A stretch of 26,387 nt of DNA from CAYMGM01 sp964390005 (GTDB taxonomy: Bacteria > Pseudomonadota > Alphaproteobacteria > UBA9219): NCBI GenBank assembly GCA_964390005.1, contig CAYMGM010000020.1, forward strand, positions 1 through 26,387, written 5' to 3'. Positions 14,432 through 22,621 of the stretch are shown here, one piece after another. Position 1 is the first letter of the stretch; every line of letters begins with the position of its first letter. The notes beneath the pieces were generated by a model. The model did no database searches and was not told where the DNA came from. It saw only the letters and a list, made by a program, of their open reading frames with translations. The translations under genes were made by a program, and so were the position numbers.

Positions 14432-14946
14432 AAGCTTTTAGCTAAGGCGCGGCAGACGTTTTCGCTGACAAAGGAATGGACATCACCGCCTAAGCGCGCG
14501 ATCTCTTTGACAAACGACGACGAGATAAATTGGTGCCCATCTGAGGCCATCAGAAAGATCGTTTCGATGTCGCGGCTCAGCCGAAAGTTCATCCCGGCCA
14601 TTTGGATTTCATATTCAAAATCCGATACCGCCCGCAAGCCGCGAATAATGACGCTCGCCCCACAATCGCGCGCAAAGTGAACCAACAAATTACTGAAGGG
14701 GCGCACGTCGATCCGCGCCCCTGCCGCGATCAATGGCGCCACCTCTTCTTCGACCAAGCACACGCGCGTCGCGCAATCGAATAAAGGCCCTTTGCCCGGA
14801 TTTTCGGCAACGCCGATAATCAACCGGTCCACAAGCTTTGACGCGCGGCAAATGATTTCCCGATGGCCTAACGTGATCGGATCAAACGTACCGGGGTAAA
14901 GGCCAACACGTTTTTCGATCACTGCAGGATCAGGCTTCGCCGCCAT
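14428..14946 (-). CDS. coaD: Phosphopantetheine adenylyltransferase
   Basis: This enzyme makes dephospho-CoA from 4'-phosphopantetheine and ATP, the fourth of five steps to coenzyme A. The 172-residue product has the nucleotidyltransferase motif GLYPGTFDPITLGHREII (the TxGH motif is intact), the RGLRAVSDFEYEIQMA segment and ISSSFVKEIA near the end; all are diagnostic. I chose the ATG at 14946, with AAGGA 7 nt upstream, because upstream in-frame codons only extend into gyrA. The start lies 17 bp inside gyrA, so translation is probably coupled. A short N-terminal extension, AAKPDPAVIEKR, precedes the conserved core. Confidence 0.97.
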   Translation of the reverse strand: MAAKPDPAVIEKRVGLYPGTFDPITLGHREIICRASKLVDRLIIGVAENPGKGPLFDCATRVCLVEEEVAPLIAAGARIDVRPFSNLLVHFARDCGASVIIRGLRAVSDFEYEIQMAGMNFRLSRDIETIFLMASDGHQFISSSFVKEIARLGGDVHSFVSENVCRALAKSF

Positions 14947-17689
14947 TTTCGCTTCCTTCGTTTTCAGAAACGGTTTCGTCATCGTCGCCAGATTGATCGT
15001 CCAGCGTCGCAACCGAGACAACGCGCTCTTCCGATTCAATACGGAACAAGGTCACGCCTTGCGTCCGGCGGCCCGCAATGCGGATGTCATCCGTCTTCAT
15101 ACGGATAATCTGCCCGCCGTCCGTGACCAGCATAACCTCTTGCCCCGTTGCAATCGGGAAGGTCGCCACAATCGCGCCATTGCGGTCGGACATATCCATG
15201 TTCCAGATGCCCATGCCGCCACGGCCTGCAATGCGGTACTCGTAAGACGATGTTCGTTTGCCATAACCGCGTTCGGTGACCGTGAGCAGGAACTCTTCCT
15301 GCGCCGCTAATTGCGCAAAACGCTCAGCCGACAGCGTGATATCGGCGTTTGTCGTCTCCTCGTCGTCCGACGACGTTTGCTGAGGTTCCTCCGCACCGGT
15401 ATCGCCCGCCAAGGCGCGACGTTGAGCTGCGGCTTGTTTAAGGTAAGCGGCGCGTTCTTCTGGCGTCGCATCGACATGGCGAAGAACCGACATCGAAATA
15501 ACGGCATCGTCTTTGCCAAGGCGAATGCCGCGCACGCCAACCGACGTACGGCCTGCGAACAAGCGCACATCGGTGACAGGGAAGCGAATGGCTTTGCCTT
15601 TTTTTGTCGCCAGCAAGAAATCGTCCGTTTCAAGACAGGTGCGCACGGCGATCAAGTGATCTTCTTCTTCCAGTTTCATCGCAATCAGGCCGCTGGCGCG
15701 GACATTGCTGAAATCAGAAAGCTTGTTCCGGCGAACCGTGCCTGCCGACGTCGCAAAAACGATGTGCAGCATCTCCCACAAGGCTTCATCTTCCGGCAGA
15801 TGCATCACGGTCGTGATTACCTCGCCCGCCTCTAGCGGCAACAGGTTCACCAAAGCTTTGCCGCGCGATTGCGGGTTGCCAAGCGGAACTTTGTACACTT
15901 TCAGTTTATAGACCTTGCCCAGCGACGAGAAGAACAGCATCGGCGTATGGGTCGAGGCCACGAAGATATCGTTGACAAAATCTTCGTCCTTCGTCGCCAT
16001 GCCCGTACGGCCTTTGCCGCCGCGCTTTTGCGCGCGATAGGTCGCCAAAGGCACACGTTTGATATAGCCAGCATGGCTGACCGTGACCACCATGTCTTCG
16101 CGCTGGATCAGGTCTTCAATATCGGCTTCAAACTCTTGCGTTTCGATCGTCGTCCGGCGCGGCGTCGCGAAACGATCGCGCACATCCGTCAATTCGTCCG
16201 TCATAATGGCCAGAACGCGCGCGCGATTAGCCAGAATATCAAGATAATTGGCGATTTCGGCAGCGACTTCTTTCAAGTCATTGCCGATCTTGTCGCGCTC
16301 AAGCCCCGTTAAACGATGCAAGCGCAGGTCCAAAATGGCTTTGGCTTGCGTCTCGGTCATCCGGTACGTGCCATCGGGCGCCAGCGCGGTTTCATCGACC
16401 AACGCGATCAAAGGCGCGACATCGCCCGCGGGCCAAGCGCGCGCCATCAATTCCTGTTTGGCAATCGACGGATCGGAAGCTTTGCGGATCAACGCGATGA
16501 CTTCGTCGATATTCGCGACCGCAACGGCAAGGCCAAGCAAAATGTGGGCACGCGCGCGGGATTGTTCCAATTCATATTCGGTGCGGCGCGTAATGACACG
16601 TTCGCGGAAATGAAGGAAAGCGCCTAAGACGTCGCGCAGGTTCATCAGTTCAGGGCGGCCACCGTTCAGCGCCAGCATATTCACGCCAAACGACGTTTGC
16701 AGCGGCGTATGCTTGTAAAGCTGGTTCAAAACAATGTCGGCCATCGCGTCGCGTTTGATTTCAATCACGATGCGCACGCCGTCGCGATCCGATTCATCGC
16801 GCAGATCCGAAATGCCTTCGATTGTTTTATCTTGCACGCATTCGGCGATGATCTCGATCAGGCGCTTTTTGTTTTGCTGATACGGAATCTCAGTGACAAT
16901 GATCGCTTGGCGGTCTTTGCGAACTTCTTCGATTTCCGTGCGCGCGCGCATAATGATGCTGCCGCGCCCCGTATGGAATCCCGCCCGGCAACCGGCATGC
17001 CCCAAGATAAGGCCGCCTGTCGGAAAATCGGGGCCGGGGATGATCCCCATCAGCTCGTCAATCGAAAGCTCGGGGTTGCGGATCAACGCGATACAGGCAT
17101 CGCACACTTCGCCTAAATTATGGGGTGCAATGTTTGTGGCCATACCGACCGCAATACCGCCCGCACCATTGACCAAAAGATTTGGGAAGCGCGCCGGTAA
17201 AACCGTGGGCTCCATCGTGATTTCGTCATAGTTCGGCTGGAAATCGACCGTGTCTTTATCGATATCGTCCAACAGCGTTTCGGCGGATTTGGCCAAACGC
17301 GCTTCGGTATAACGCATAGCGGCTGGCGGATCGCCATCCATCGAGCCAAAGTTCCCCTGCCCGTCCACCAGCGGCAAACGCATCGAAAAATCTTGCGCCA
17401 TGCGGACCATGGCATCGTAAATCGCCGCGTCGCCGTGCGGGTGATATTTACCCATCACGTCACCGACGATACGCGCCGATTTTTTATACGGTTTGGTGCT
17501 GTCGTACCCGCCTTCTTTCATGGCGTACAGAATGCGGCGATGCACGGGCTTTAACCCGTCGCGCACGTCTGGAAGTGCGCGGCTGACGATCACGCTCATG
17601 GCGTAATCGAGGTACGAGCGGCGCATCTCGTCTTCGATCGTTACAGGAGAGATATCCGAGGCCGGGGCCCCCGTGATGATGTCGGTCAC
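14930..17689 (-). CDS. gyrA: DNA gyrase subunit A
   Basis: The breakage-reunion subunit of gyrase (GyrA2GyrB2), which introduces negative supercoils. With the GTG at 17689 as start (GGAT about 8 nt upstream) the product has 919 residues; a TTG eight codons earlier has no ribosome-binding site. The active tyrosine is Y127 in AAMRYTEARL. The quinolone region reads HPHGDAAIYD, so E. coli Ser83 is Ala88 here and Asp87 is kept (D92). The GyrA box QKRGGKGRTG in the C-terminal wrapping domain separates it from ParC. A charged insertion (PEERAAYLKQAAAQ ... SSDDEETTNAD) interrupts that domain, as in other alphaproteobacteria. An acidic tail closes it. coaD overlaps its end. Confidence 0.97.
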   Translation of the reverse strand: MTDIITGAPASDISPVTIEDEMRRSYLDYAMSVIVSRALPDVRDGLKPVHRRILYAMKEGGYDSTKPYKKSARIVGDVMGKYHPHGDAAIYDAMVRMAQDFSMRLPLVDGQGNFGSMDGDPPAAMRYTEARLAKSAETLLDDIDKDTVDFQPNYDEITMEPTVLPARFPNLLVNGAGGIAVGMATNIAPHNLGEVCDACIALIRNPELSIDELMGIIPGPDFPTGGLILGHAGCRAGFHTGRGSIIMRARTEIEEVRKDRQAIIVTEIPYQQNKKRLIEIIAECVQDKTIEGISDLRDESDRDGVRIVIEIKRDAMADIVLNQLYKHTPLQTSFGVNMLALNGGRPELMNLRDVLGAFLHFRERVITRRTEYELEQSRARAHILLGLAVAVANIDEVIALIRKASDPSIAKQELMARAWPAGDVAPLIALVDETALAPDGTYRMTETQAKAILDLRLHRLTGLERDKIGNDLKEVAAEIANYLDILANRARVLAIMTDELTDVRDRFATPRRTTIETQEFEADIEDLIQREDMVVTVSHAGYIKRVPLATYRAQKRGGKGRTGMATKDEDFVNDIFVASTHTPMLFFSSLGKVYKLKVYKVPLGNPQSRGKALVNLLPLEAGEVITTVMHLPEDEALWEMLHIVFATSAGTVRRNKLSDFSNVRASGLIAMKLEEEDHLIAVRTCLETDDFLLATKKGKAIRFPVTDVRLFAGRTSVGVRGIRLGKDDAVISMSVLRHVDATPEERAAYLKQAAAQRRALAGDTGAEEPQQTSSDDEETTNADITLSAERFAQLAAQEEFLLTVTERGYGKRTSSYEYRIAGRGGMGIWNMDMSDRNGAIVATFPIATGQEVMLVTDGGQIIRMKTDDIRIAGRRTQGVTLFRIESEERVVSVATLDDQSGDDDETVSENEGSENGGEA

Positions 17690-17950
17690 GCGTCTAATCC
17701 GTTTGAAAAACAAGAAGAATGAAGAAGTTTGAACGTGAGGCCGAAGCTAGCACGCCGCCGCCGCGGTTTCCAGCCCTAAAATGAACGATATCTATCGTAC
17801 TATCAACATGTTAGCCTTTATCCTTGGGCACACGCCTTCCCCCAAAGCTTGTCGAGGCGTTGAGAGAGCCTTGGACTGCAAACCACTTGTTAACGAATAG
17901 TCTTTTATAAGCGAAAAAGGATCGTATTTTAGCCGAGAAAGGGGTGCGTC

Positions 17951-18253
17951 ATGACAGGAAAGCAAACGGAAAAAGCGGGGCAAATCGCTCTGTTGATCGG
18001 CTTGCTGGCCTTAAGCGGTTGCAGCAGCCTGACGCCGCAAGAGCAACGCATGATGACAGGCGCCATGATCGGCACGGCAGCAGGCGCGGCAGGCACGGCG
18101 ATGCTGGGCGGCTGCGTTGCTTGCGGCGCGGCGATTGGCGGCGTGGTCGGCGCTGGCACGGGCTATATTGTCGATCAGATACAGGGCGATTCGTCGTCCA
18201 GTTCCTCTGCCTCGTCGTCGTCAAACAGCGGCAGCTATTATCGAGGCTATTAA
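17951..18253 (+). CDS. Small glycine-zipper lipoprotein
   Basis: The 100-residue precursor has a type II signal peptide with lipobox LSGC (Cys24 is the likely lipidated residue). A glycine-zipper stretch follows (GAMIGTAAGAAGTAMLGG and CGAAIGGVVGAGTGYIVDQ) as in OmpA-like and SlyB/YMGG-type small lipoproteins. It ends in a Ser-rich tail with YYRGY. It would sit in the outer membrane or periplasmic face. AGGGG is 6-7 nt before the ATG. The methyltransferase gene begins 15 nt after its stop, so the two are likely cotranscribed, though no functional tie is evident. Confidence 0.85.
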   Translation: MTGKQTEKAGQIALLIGLLALSGCSSLTPQEQRMMTGAMIGTAAGAAGTAMLGGCVACGAAIGGVVGAGTGYIVDQIQGDSSSSSSASSSSNSGSYYRGY

Positions 18254-18268
18254 CCCCACGGTCGATGA

Positions 18269-19390
18269 ATGTCTTTAGAAAGCCCCTTTTCGCAAGAGAC
18301 GCCGGGCTATCTGGACGGCGACCTTTTAACCTATATCGGCAACAAGCGCGCGCTTCTTCCTCTGATCAACAGTGGGATTGATTTGGTTTGCGCGGCGCTG
18401 GGGAAAGAAAAACTGCGCTTTCTGGATTTATTCGCTGGCAGCGGCGTTGTCTCGCGCCTGATGAAAGCGCGCGCGTCGTTTTTATGGGCTAACGATGCCG
18501 AATATTATGCACGGGTCGTCAATGCCTGTTATCTGCGCAACGCGCGCGGCAAAACATGGCAAACAGCGCCGAAGGCGCTTGAAAGCCTTCGCGCGGCGAT
18601 CAAGGCCGCGCCGCGTCCCGGCTTTTTGGCCGAGTTGTACGCGCCGCGTGACGACAACGCGATCGCGCCGCATGAGCGCGTTTTTTATACCAAGCGCAAC
18701 GCCGACTATCTGGATACGGCCCGACAACATATTGGCGACTTGCCGCCCGCGCTGCAGACGCTGTTTTTAGGGCCATTATTGGTCGATGCGTCGATCCACA
18801 CCAACACGGGCGGCGTCTTCAAAGGGTTTTACAAGGGCCGCGACGGGCGCGGCGCTTTTGGCGGCGCGGGCGGCAACGCCTTGACGCGCATCACAGCGCC
18901 GATCTCAGTGCGTTTGCCTGTTCTGTCGCGCTATGCCTGCCCTGTCCAAGTCACGCAAAAAGACGCCTTAACGCTGGCGCAATCTATCGATGAAGCCGTC
19001 GATCTGGTTTATTTGGATCCGCCTTATAACCAGCATCCGTATGGGTCCAATTACTTTATGCTGAACCTGATCGCGTCGTATCAGCGCCCCGAGACCATCA
19101 GCCCTGTCAGCGGGATTCCGACCGATTGGACGCGCAGCGCTTTTAACAAACAAAACGAAGCCGCGGCGGCCTTGTTCGAGATTATCGATACGCTGAAGGC
19201 GCGGTTTTTCTTGATTTCCTACAACAGCGAAGGCTTCATCACGCCGCGCGTCATGAAAGAGAACTTACGCGCGCGGGGCAAGGTTCAGATCTTGCAGACG
19301 CGCTATAATACCTTCCGCGCCAGCCGCAATCTGGCCGCGCGCGCCAAACATGTCACCGAATATTTGTTTTTGTTAGACAGGGCTAGTTAA
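18269..19390 (+). CDS. D12-class (alpha) DNA N6-adenine methyltransferase, orphan
   Basis: The 373-residue protein has motif X-like TYIGNKRALLP (residues 21-31), the S-adenosylmethionine motif FLDLFAGSGVVS (51-62) and the catalytic DPPY (250-253) within DLVYLDPPYNQHPYGSNYF. The motif order marks the alpha or Dam-like class. The DPPYNxxxYGSNYxxLN run is shared with some type II modification enzymes. It should methylate adenine in a specific DNA site; the site cannot be read from sequence. No restriction enzyme gene is next to it, so it appears orphan. The start has only a weak GGT before it, and coupling with the lipoprotein gene upstream is likely. It converges with znuB, overlapping it by 8 bp. 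Confidence 0.9.
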   Translation: MSLESPFSQETPGYLDGDLLTYIGNKRALLPLINSGIDLVCAALGKEKLRFLDLFAGSGVVSRLMKARASFLWANDAEYYARVVNACYLRNARGKTWQTAPKALESLRAAIKAAPRPGFLAELYAPRDDNAIAPHERVFYTKRNADYLDTARQHIGDLPPALQTLFLGPLLVDASIHTNTGGVFKGFYKGRDGRGAFGGAGGNALTRITAPISVRLPVLSRYACPVQVTQKDALTLAQSIDEAVDLVYLDPPYNQHPYGSNYFMLNLIASYQRPETISPVSGIPTDWTRSAFNKQNEAAAALFEIIDTLKARFFLISYNSEGFITPRVMKENLRARGKVQILQTRYNTFRASRNLAARAKHVTEYLFLLDRAS

Positions 19391-20246
19391 GGCAATAAGC
19401 GCGTACGCTGCCATACCGCCCAACAAACGCGGAAAATAAAGCCAACAACCCGCAAACCAGCACAACGGCAGGCCCCGATGGGATCGCGCCGCCGCTATAG
19501 GACAAAAGAAGACCGCCAACGACGCCCCCAACGCCAATCAGCATGGCCAGCGGCATCATGCCGTCAAGCGTTCGCACCCAAAAACGCGCGGCAATAGCTG
19601 GCAAGATCATGAGGCCCAAAGCCATCAACGTCCCCAGCGCTTGAAACGCGGCGACAAGATTAAAAACAAGCAAACAAAAGAAAGCCATGCCGGTCCAACT
19701 TCCGCGACGCCGTCCGCCCGCCAAAGAGGCTTTCATAAAATCTGGATCGAAACAGTCGATCACAAGTCGCCGATACATCACGGCCAAGCCCCCTAAAGAC
19801 AACCAGGCAACGACCATCACCAGCATCAACGAAGGCCCGTCAATGGCAAGGATATTCCCGAAAAGAAGATGCAGAAGATCCAGACTGTTCCCGCGCATCG
19901 CGATCAGCGTGACGCCGACCGAAAGCGACAACAGATACATCAGCGTAAAAGCCGCATCTTCTTTCAAATTGGTCATGCGGATTAAAAGCGCGGCGCACAG
20001 CGCCATAAAAACGCCAGCCAGCAGCCCCCCAAGCGACAAAGGCCAAAGCGACAAACCAAAAGCCATAAAGGCCGCGGCAACGCCCGGCAAAACGGCATGA
20101 CTGATCGCATCGCCCAACAAAGTCATGCGCCGCAGATTCATAAAAACGCCCAAAGGCGTGCCGCCAATGGCCAAAATGCACCCTGCCGCCAAAGCGCGGC
20201 GCATAAAGGCATAATCGGTAAAGGGCGCTGTGATCGCCTCAAGCAT
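19383..20246 (-). CDS. znuB: Zinc ABC transporter permease
   Basis: The 287-residue protein is an ABC-3 family permease: many hydrophobic segments and the family block LGDAISHAVLPGVAAAF for contact with the ATPase. RGNSLDLLHLLFGNILAI and LMALGLMILPAIAARFW are further family segments. It would carry zinc, or possibly manganese, through the inner membrane with ZnuC and ZnuA. The ATG at 20246 has GGGG 7 nt upstream and overlaps the end of znuC by 8 bp, so translation is coupled. An upstream in-frame extension lies inside znuC and was rejected. Confidence 0.93.
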   Translation of the reverse strand: MLEAITAPFTDYAFMRRALAAGCILAIGGTPLGVFMNLRRMTLLGDAISHAVLPGVAAAFMAFGLSLWPLSLGGLLAGVFMALCAALLIRMTNLKEDAAFTLMYLLSLSVGVTLIAMRGNSLDLLHLLFGNILAIDGPSLMLVMVVAWLSLGGLAVMYRRLVIDCFDPDFMKASLAGGRRRGSWTGMAFFCLLVFNLVAAFQALGTLMALGLMILPAIAARFWVRTLDGMMPLAMLIGVGGVVGGLLLSYSGGAIPSGPAVVLVCGLLALFSAFVGRYGSVRAYCLN

Positions 20247-20997
20247 GGTCGTGCCCCGCTGTATCGGTTGAAGCTGCCGGCGTTTTGATCTCGGCCATAT
20301 CAAGATCGAACGATAAAAGTTTCTGTTCAAACAGCGCATGCGTATGCCCGCGCCCCAAACAATGACCCGCCAGCAAAAAGGATTCAGGAAAATATTTTCG
20401 GATCATCAAAAGATCGTGCAACACGCAGATAATCGTGCGGCCTTTGGCATGCCAATCCAATAAAATCTGCATAAGTTTTGCTGTCGTCTCGGCATCGACA
20501 GCGGCAAAAGGCTCATCCAGCAAAATAACGCAAGCATCGGTCAACATAACGCGCGCAAACATCAACCGTTGGAACTGCCCGCCTGACAAGCCTTCAATAC
20601 CGCGATCGGCCATGCCTGTCAGACCGACATCTTCCAGCGCCTTCTCAATTCGTTTTTGCATCGCTTGCGTGATACGCGCGGCACTGCCAATCTCAGGCCA
20701 GAAGCCCGTCATCATCGCTTGCCGCAATGTAATGGGAAAATCACGCGCCAACGCCGCGCTTTGCGGCAGATAGGCGATCCGGCCCTTGGCTTCTGGCGCG
20801 ATGACGATCCGGCCCTTCGCCACCGGCAAAATGCCTGCGATCGCCTTTAAAAGCGTTGATTTGCCCGCGCCATTGGGCCCCGCAATCGCCGTCAACGACC
20901 CAGCCGTAAAGCTGCCTGAAACATCGTGAACCGCCGTATTTTTTCCATAGCGAAGCGTGACATCTTCAAGACAGATAAGGGCAGAAGGATCCGTCAT
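20239..20997 (-). CDS. znuC: Zinc ABC transporter ATP-binding protein
   Basis: The 252-residue ATPase has Walker A GPNGAGKST (40-48), a Q-loop in YLPQSAAL, the signature LSGGQFQR, Walker B CVILLDEPFAAVD and the H-loop VLHD. The C-terminal tail ends AGHDHA, so it has two histidines that could touch metal. I chose the ATG at 20997 with GAGGA 8 nt upstream; the nearer upstream ATG has the same GAGG too close. That ribosome-binding site overlaps the stop of the microprotein gene in front, so zur, the microprotein, znuC and znuB form one coupled operon. Confidence 0.95.
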   Translation of the reverse strand: MTDPSALICLEDVTLRYGKNTAVHDVSGSFTAGSLTAIAGPNGAGKSTLLKAIAGILPVAKGRIVIAPEAKGRIAYLPQSAALARDFPITLRQAMMTGFWPEIGSAARITQAMQKRIEKALEDVGLTGMADRGIEGLSGGQFQRLMFARVMLTDACVILLDEPFAAVDAETTAKLMQILLDWHAKGRTIICVLHDLLMIRKYFPESFLLAGHCLGRGHTHALFEQKLLSFDLDMAEIKTPAASTDTAGHDHA

Positions 20998-21008
20998 CAA
21001 AACCATCC

Positions 21009-21104
21009 TCAAAGAGCCAAAGCCCAAAAAGCCAACCCGCCGCACACCAAGGCCAAAACAGCAGCGACAGCCAAACGTTGCCCAAGACTAAAAGCAAAAA
21101 ACAT
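21009..21104 (-). CDS. 31-residue single-span membrane microprotein in the zur-znuCB operon
   Basis: Between zur and znuC the minus strand holds an ATG frame of 31 codons: FFAFSLGQRLAVAAVLALVC then GGLAFWALAL and TGA. It is almost entirely one hydrophobic helix with a Gln-Arg pair near the N-terminus. AAGGAG lies 8 nt before the ATG and overlaps the zur stop codon (TAAGGAG). Its own stop codon overlaps the ribosome-binding site of znuC. That spacing is what a real coupled gene would show. Its role is unknown; as a membrane peptide next to ZnuB it might modulate the transporter. No homology can be claimed for a peptide this short. Confidence 0.6.
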   Translation of the reverse strand: MFFAFSLGQRLAVAAVLALVCGGLAFWALAL

Positions 21105-21116
21105 AGGATCGGCTCC

Positions 21117-21590
21117 TTAGGTGGATGTCGTCATCGTTGCGGGATCGGCCGCAGCGCAAAGCGCGCAACGTCCGGCAATTTCAAGCGCGCAGTGATCGGC
21201 CCGCGCCAAGAACCGAGACCCAGCGCGCGCAATCGCCCGGCACAAAGCAGGGTCATCGACTTCGACAACCTGCCCACAGCCCGTGCAAATAGCAAAAATC
21301 GAATGCGGCAAAACAGCCTTTTGACGCCCTGTATCTTCTTGCGCGCCGTCATGAACGCACACGACAAAGGCATTCAACGATTCAATCTTGTGGACGCGGC
21401 CCGCGCGGATCAACCGCTCAAGCGCGCGATAAACTGTCGGCGGCGACCGTAGGCCTTGCCGACGCAACAAATCCAAAATCGCATACGCCGACAAAGGTTT
21501 GTCCGCCGCGCGCAGCACAGCCATAATCTTGTCGCACGCTGATGCCCCACTGCCGCGCCGCGCGGTGCTTGTTTTTGTCAACAAAGCCAT
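21117..21590 (-). CDS. zur: Fur-family zinc uptake regulator
   Basis: The 157-residue regulator has a winged helix (SAYAILDLLRRQGLRSPPTV, YRALERLIRAGRVHKIES) and two CxxC pairs for structural zinc: CTGC after HSIFAI, and CALC after IAGR. The HDGAQ and HC segments supply regulatory metal ligands. With zinc it should repress zinc uptake. Its place in front of znuCB and opposite znuA, with a palindrome of the Zur-box type between, supports Zur over Fur or Mur. AAAGG lies 10 nt before the ATG. Confidence 0.93.
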   Translation of the reverse strand: MALLTKTSTARRGSGASACDKIMAVLRAADKPLSAYAILDLLRRQGLRSPPTVYRALERLIRAGRVHKIESLNAFVVCVHDGAQEDTGRQKAVLPHSIFAICTGCGQVVEVDDPALCRAIARAGSRFLARADHCALEIAGRCALCAAADPATMTTST

Positions 21591-21627
21591 GTCTTGACGA
21601 CCTTTCGTTGCCTTTTGTTTCCGGCGC

Positions 21628-21683
21628 TTGACTTCGGCTGCCGGAAAGCCCTAATGTTATATTATAACATATCACAATCTGCA
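21628..21683. promoter_or_regulatory. Zur box overlapping the divergent znuA and zur promoters
   Basis: ATGTTATA-T-TATAACAT (21654-21670) is a 17-bp palindrome perfect in both arms and of the alphaproteobacterial Zur-box type. For znuA, TTGACT (21628-21633), 18 bp and TAATGT (21652-21657) form a promoter whose -10 lies in the box. For zur on the minus strand, TTGCAG, 17 bp and TATAAC also fall on the box. One bound Zur would block both. Confidence 0.85.
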
Positions 21684-21709
21684 ACCCCCTTCCCAAACCG
21701 GAAATCACA

Positions 21710-22621
21710 ATGTTGTCTTTCTTTGCGCGCTTTTTTGTTCTTGGTTTTCTGGCGATGGGGTGCCTTGGCGCGCTTCCGGTGAAAGCGGCTCCGCTACGCG
21801 TTGTTGCTAGCTTTAGTCTGCTTGGCGATATGGCCGCCACGATTGGCGGCGATGCGGTTGCCGTTCAAACCTTGGTCAAACCCGATAGCGACGCGCACAC
21901 TTATCAGCCAACGCCGCGCGATGCCAAAGCCATCACCGAGGCCGATATTGTCCTTGTCAACGGCCTTGGTTTTGAAGGCTGGATGACACGCTTGGTTGGC
22001 GCTGCCCGCGCTGAAAACAAGCTTGTTATCGTCAGCCAAACCATCACGCCGCGCACCATGATCGACGAAGCCGAAGGAAAAATCACCGATCCCCATGCCT
22101 GGCAAGACGTTCGCAACGCGATGCGTTATGTTACCGTTATGGCCGAAGCTTTTGAAAAAGCGCGCCCGGACCAAGCCAGCGCGATTGCCGCCCGCGCCAA
22201 AACTTATTTGCAGCGCCTTGCCACACTTGATCAAGATATTCACACGCAAATCGCGGCCATCCCCCCCGCCAAGCGTCAAATCATTACCAGCCACGATGCG
22301 TTTGGCTATTTCGGCGCGGCTTATGGTGTGACCTTTCTTGCGCCGCAAGGCATCAGCACCGAAGCCGATCCCTCTGCCGCCACCGTTGCCAAGCTTATCA
22401 AACAAATCAAACAAACAGGCGTGCAAGAGGTCTTTATTGAGAACATGACCGACCCGCGCCTTGTTCAACAAATTGCCCGCGAAACAGGCGCGAAAAGGGG
22501 CGGCGAACTTTATGCCGACGCGCTTTCTGCTCCCAAGGGCCCAGCCCCGACCTATATCGCCATGATGGAATATAACGTGGCCCAATTGACGCGCGCGATG
22601 GCAAACGTCCAAAGCAAATAA
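21710..22621 (+). CDS. znuA: Zinc ABC transporter periplasmic binding protein
   Basis: The 303-residue precursor has a signal peptide (FFARFFVLGFLAMGCLGALP, cut near VKA-A) and the cluster A-I fold. Metal ligands are H63 in DAHTYQPTP, H129 in DPHAWQDV, H195 in TSHDAFGYF, and the Asp of LYADALS. It has no His-rich loop before the second ligand, unlike E. coli ZnuA, so manganese or a more modest zinc affinity is possible. The Zur box in its promoter argues for zinc. GGAA precedes the ATG. It is divergent from zur, and its stop codon abuts that of the HxlR gene. Confidence 0.92.
   Translation: MLSFFARFFVLGFLAMGCLGALPVKAAPLRVVASFSLLGDMAATIGGDAVAVQTLVKPDSDAHTYQPTPRDAKAITEADIVLVNGLGFEGWMTRLVGAARAENKLVIVSQTITPRTMIDEAEGKITDPHAWQDVRNAMRYVTVMAEAFEKARPDQASAIAARAKTYLQRLATLDQDIHTQIAAIPPAKRQIITSHDAFGYFGAAYGVTFLAPQGISTEADPSAATVAKLIKQIKQTGVQEVFIENMTDPRLVQQIARETGAKRGGELYADALSAPKGPAPTYIAMMEYNVAQLTRAMANVQSK

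Noticed and set aside
17785..17798. ACGATA-TC-TATCGT inverted repeat upstream of gyrA as an operator
   Set aside because: Short, AT-rich and without a second copy; no known regulator fits.
21794..22612. 272-codon minus-strand frame opposite znuA
   Set aside because: It mirrors znuA exactly; composition is that of a shadow frame in GC-rich DNA.
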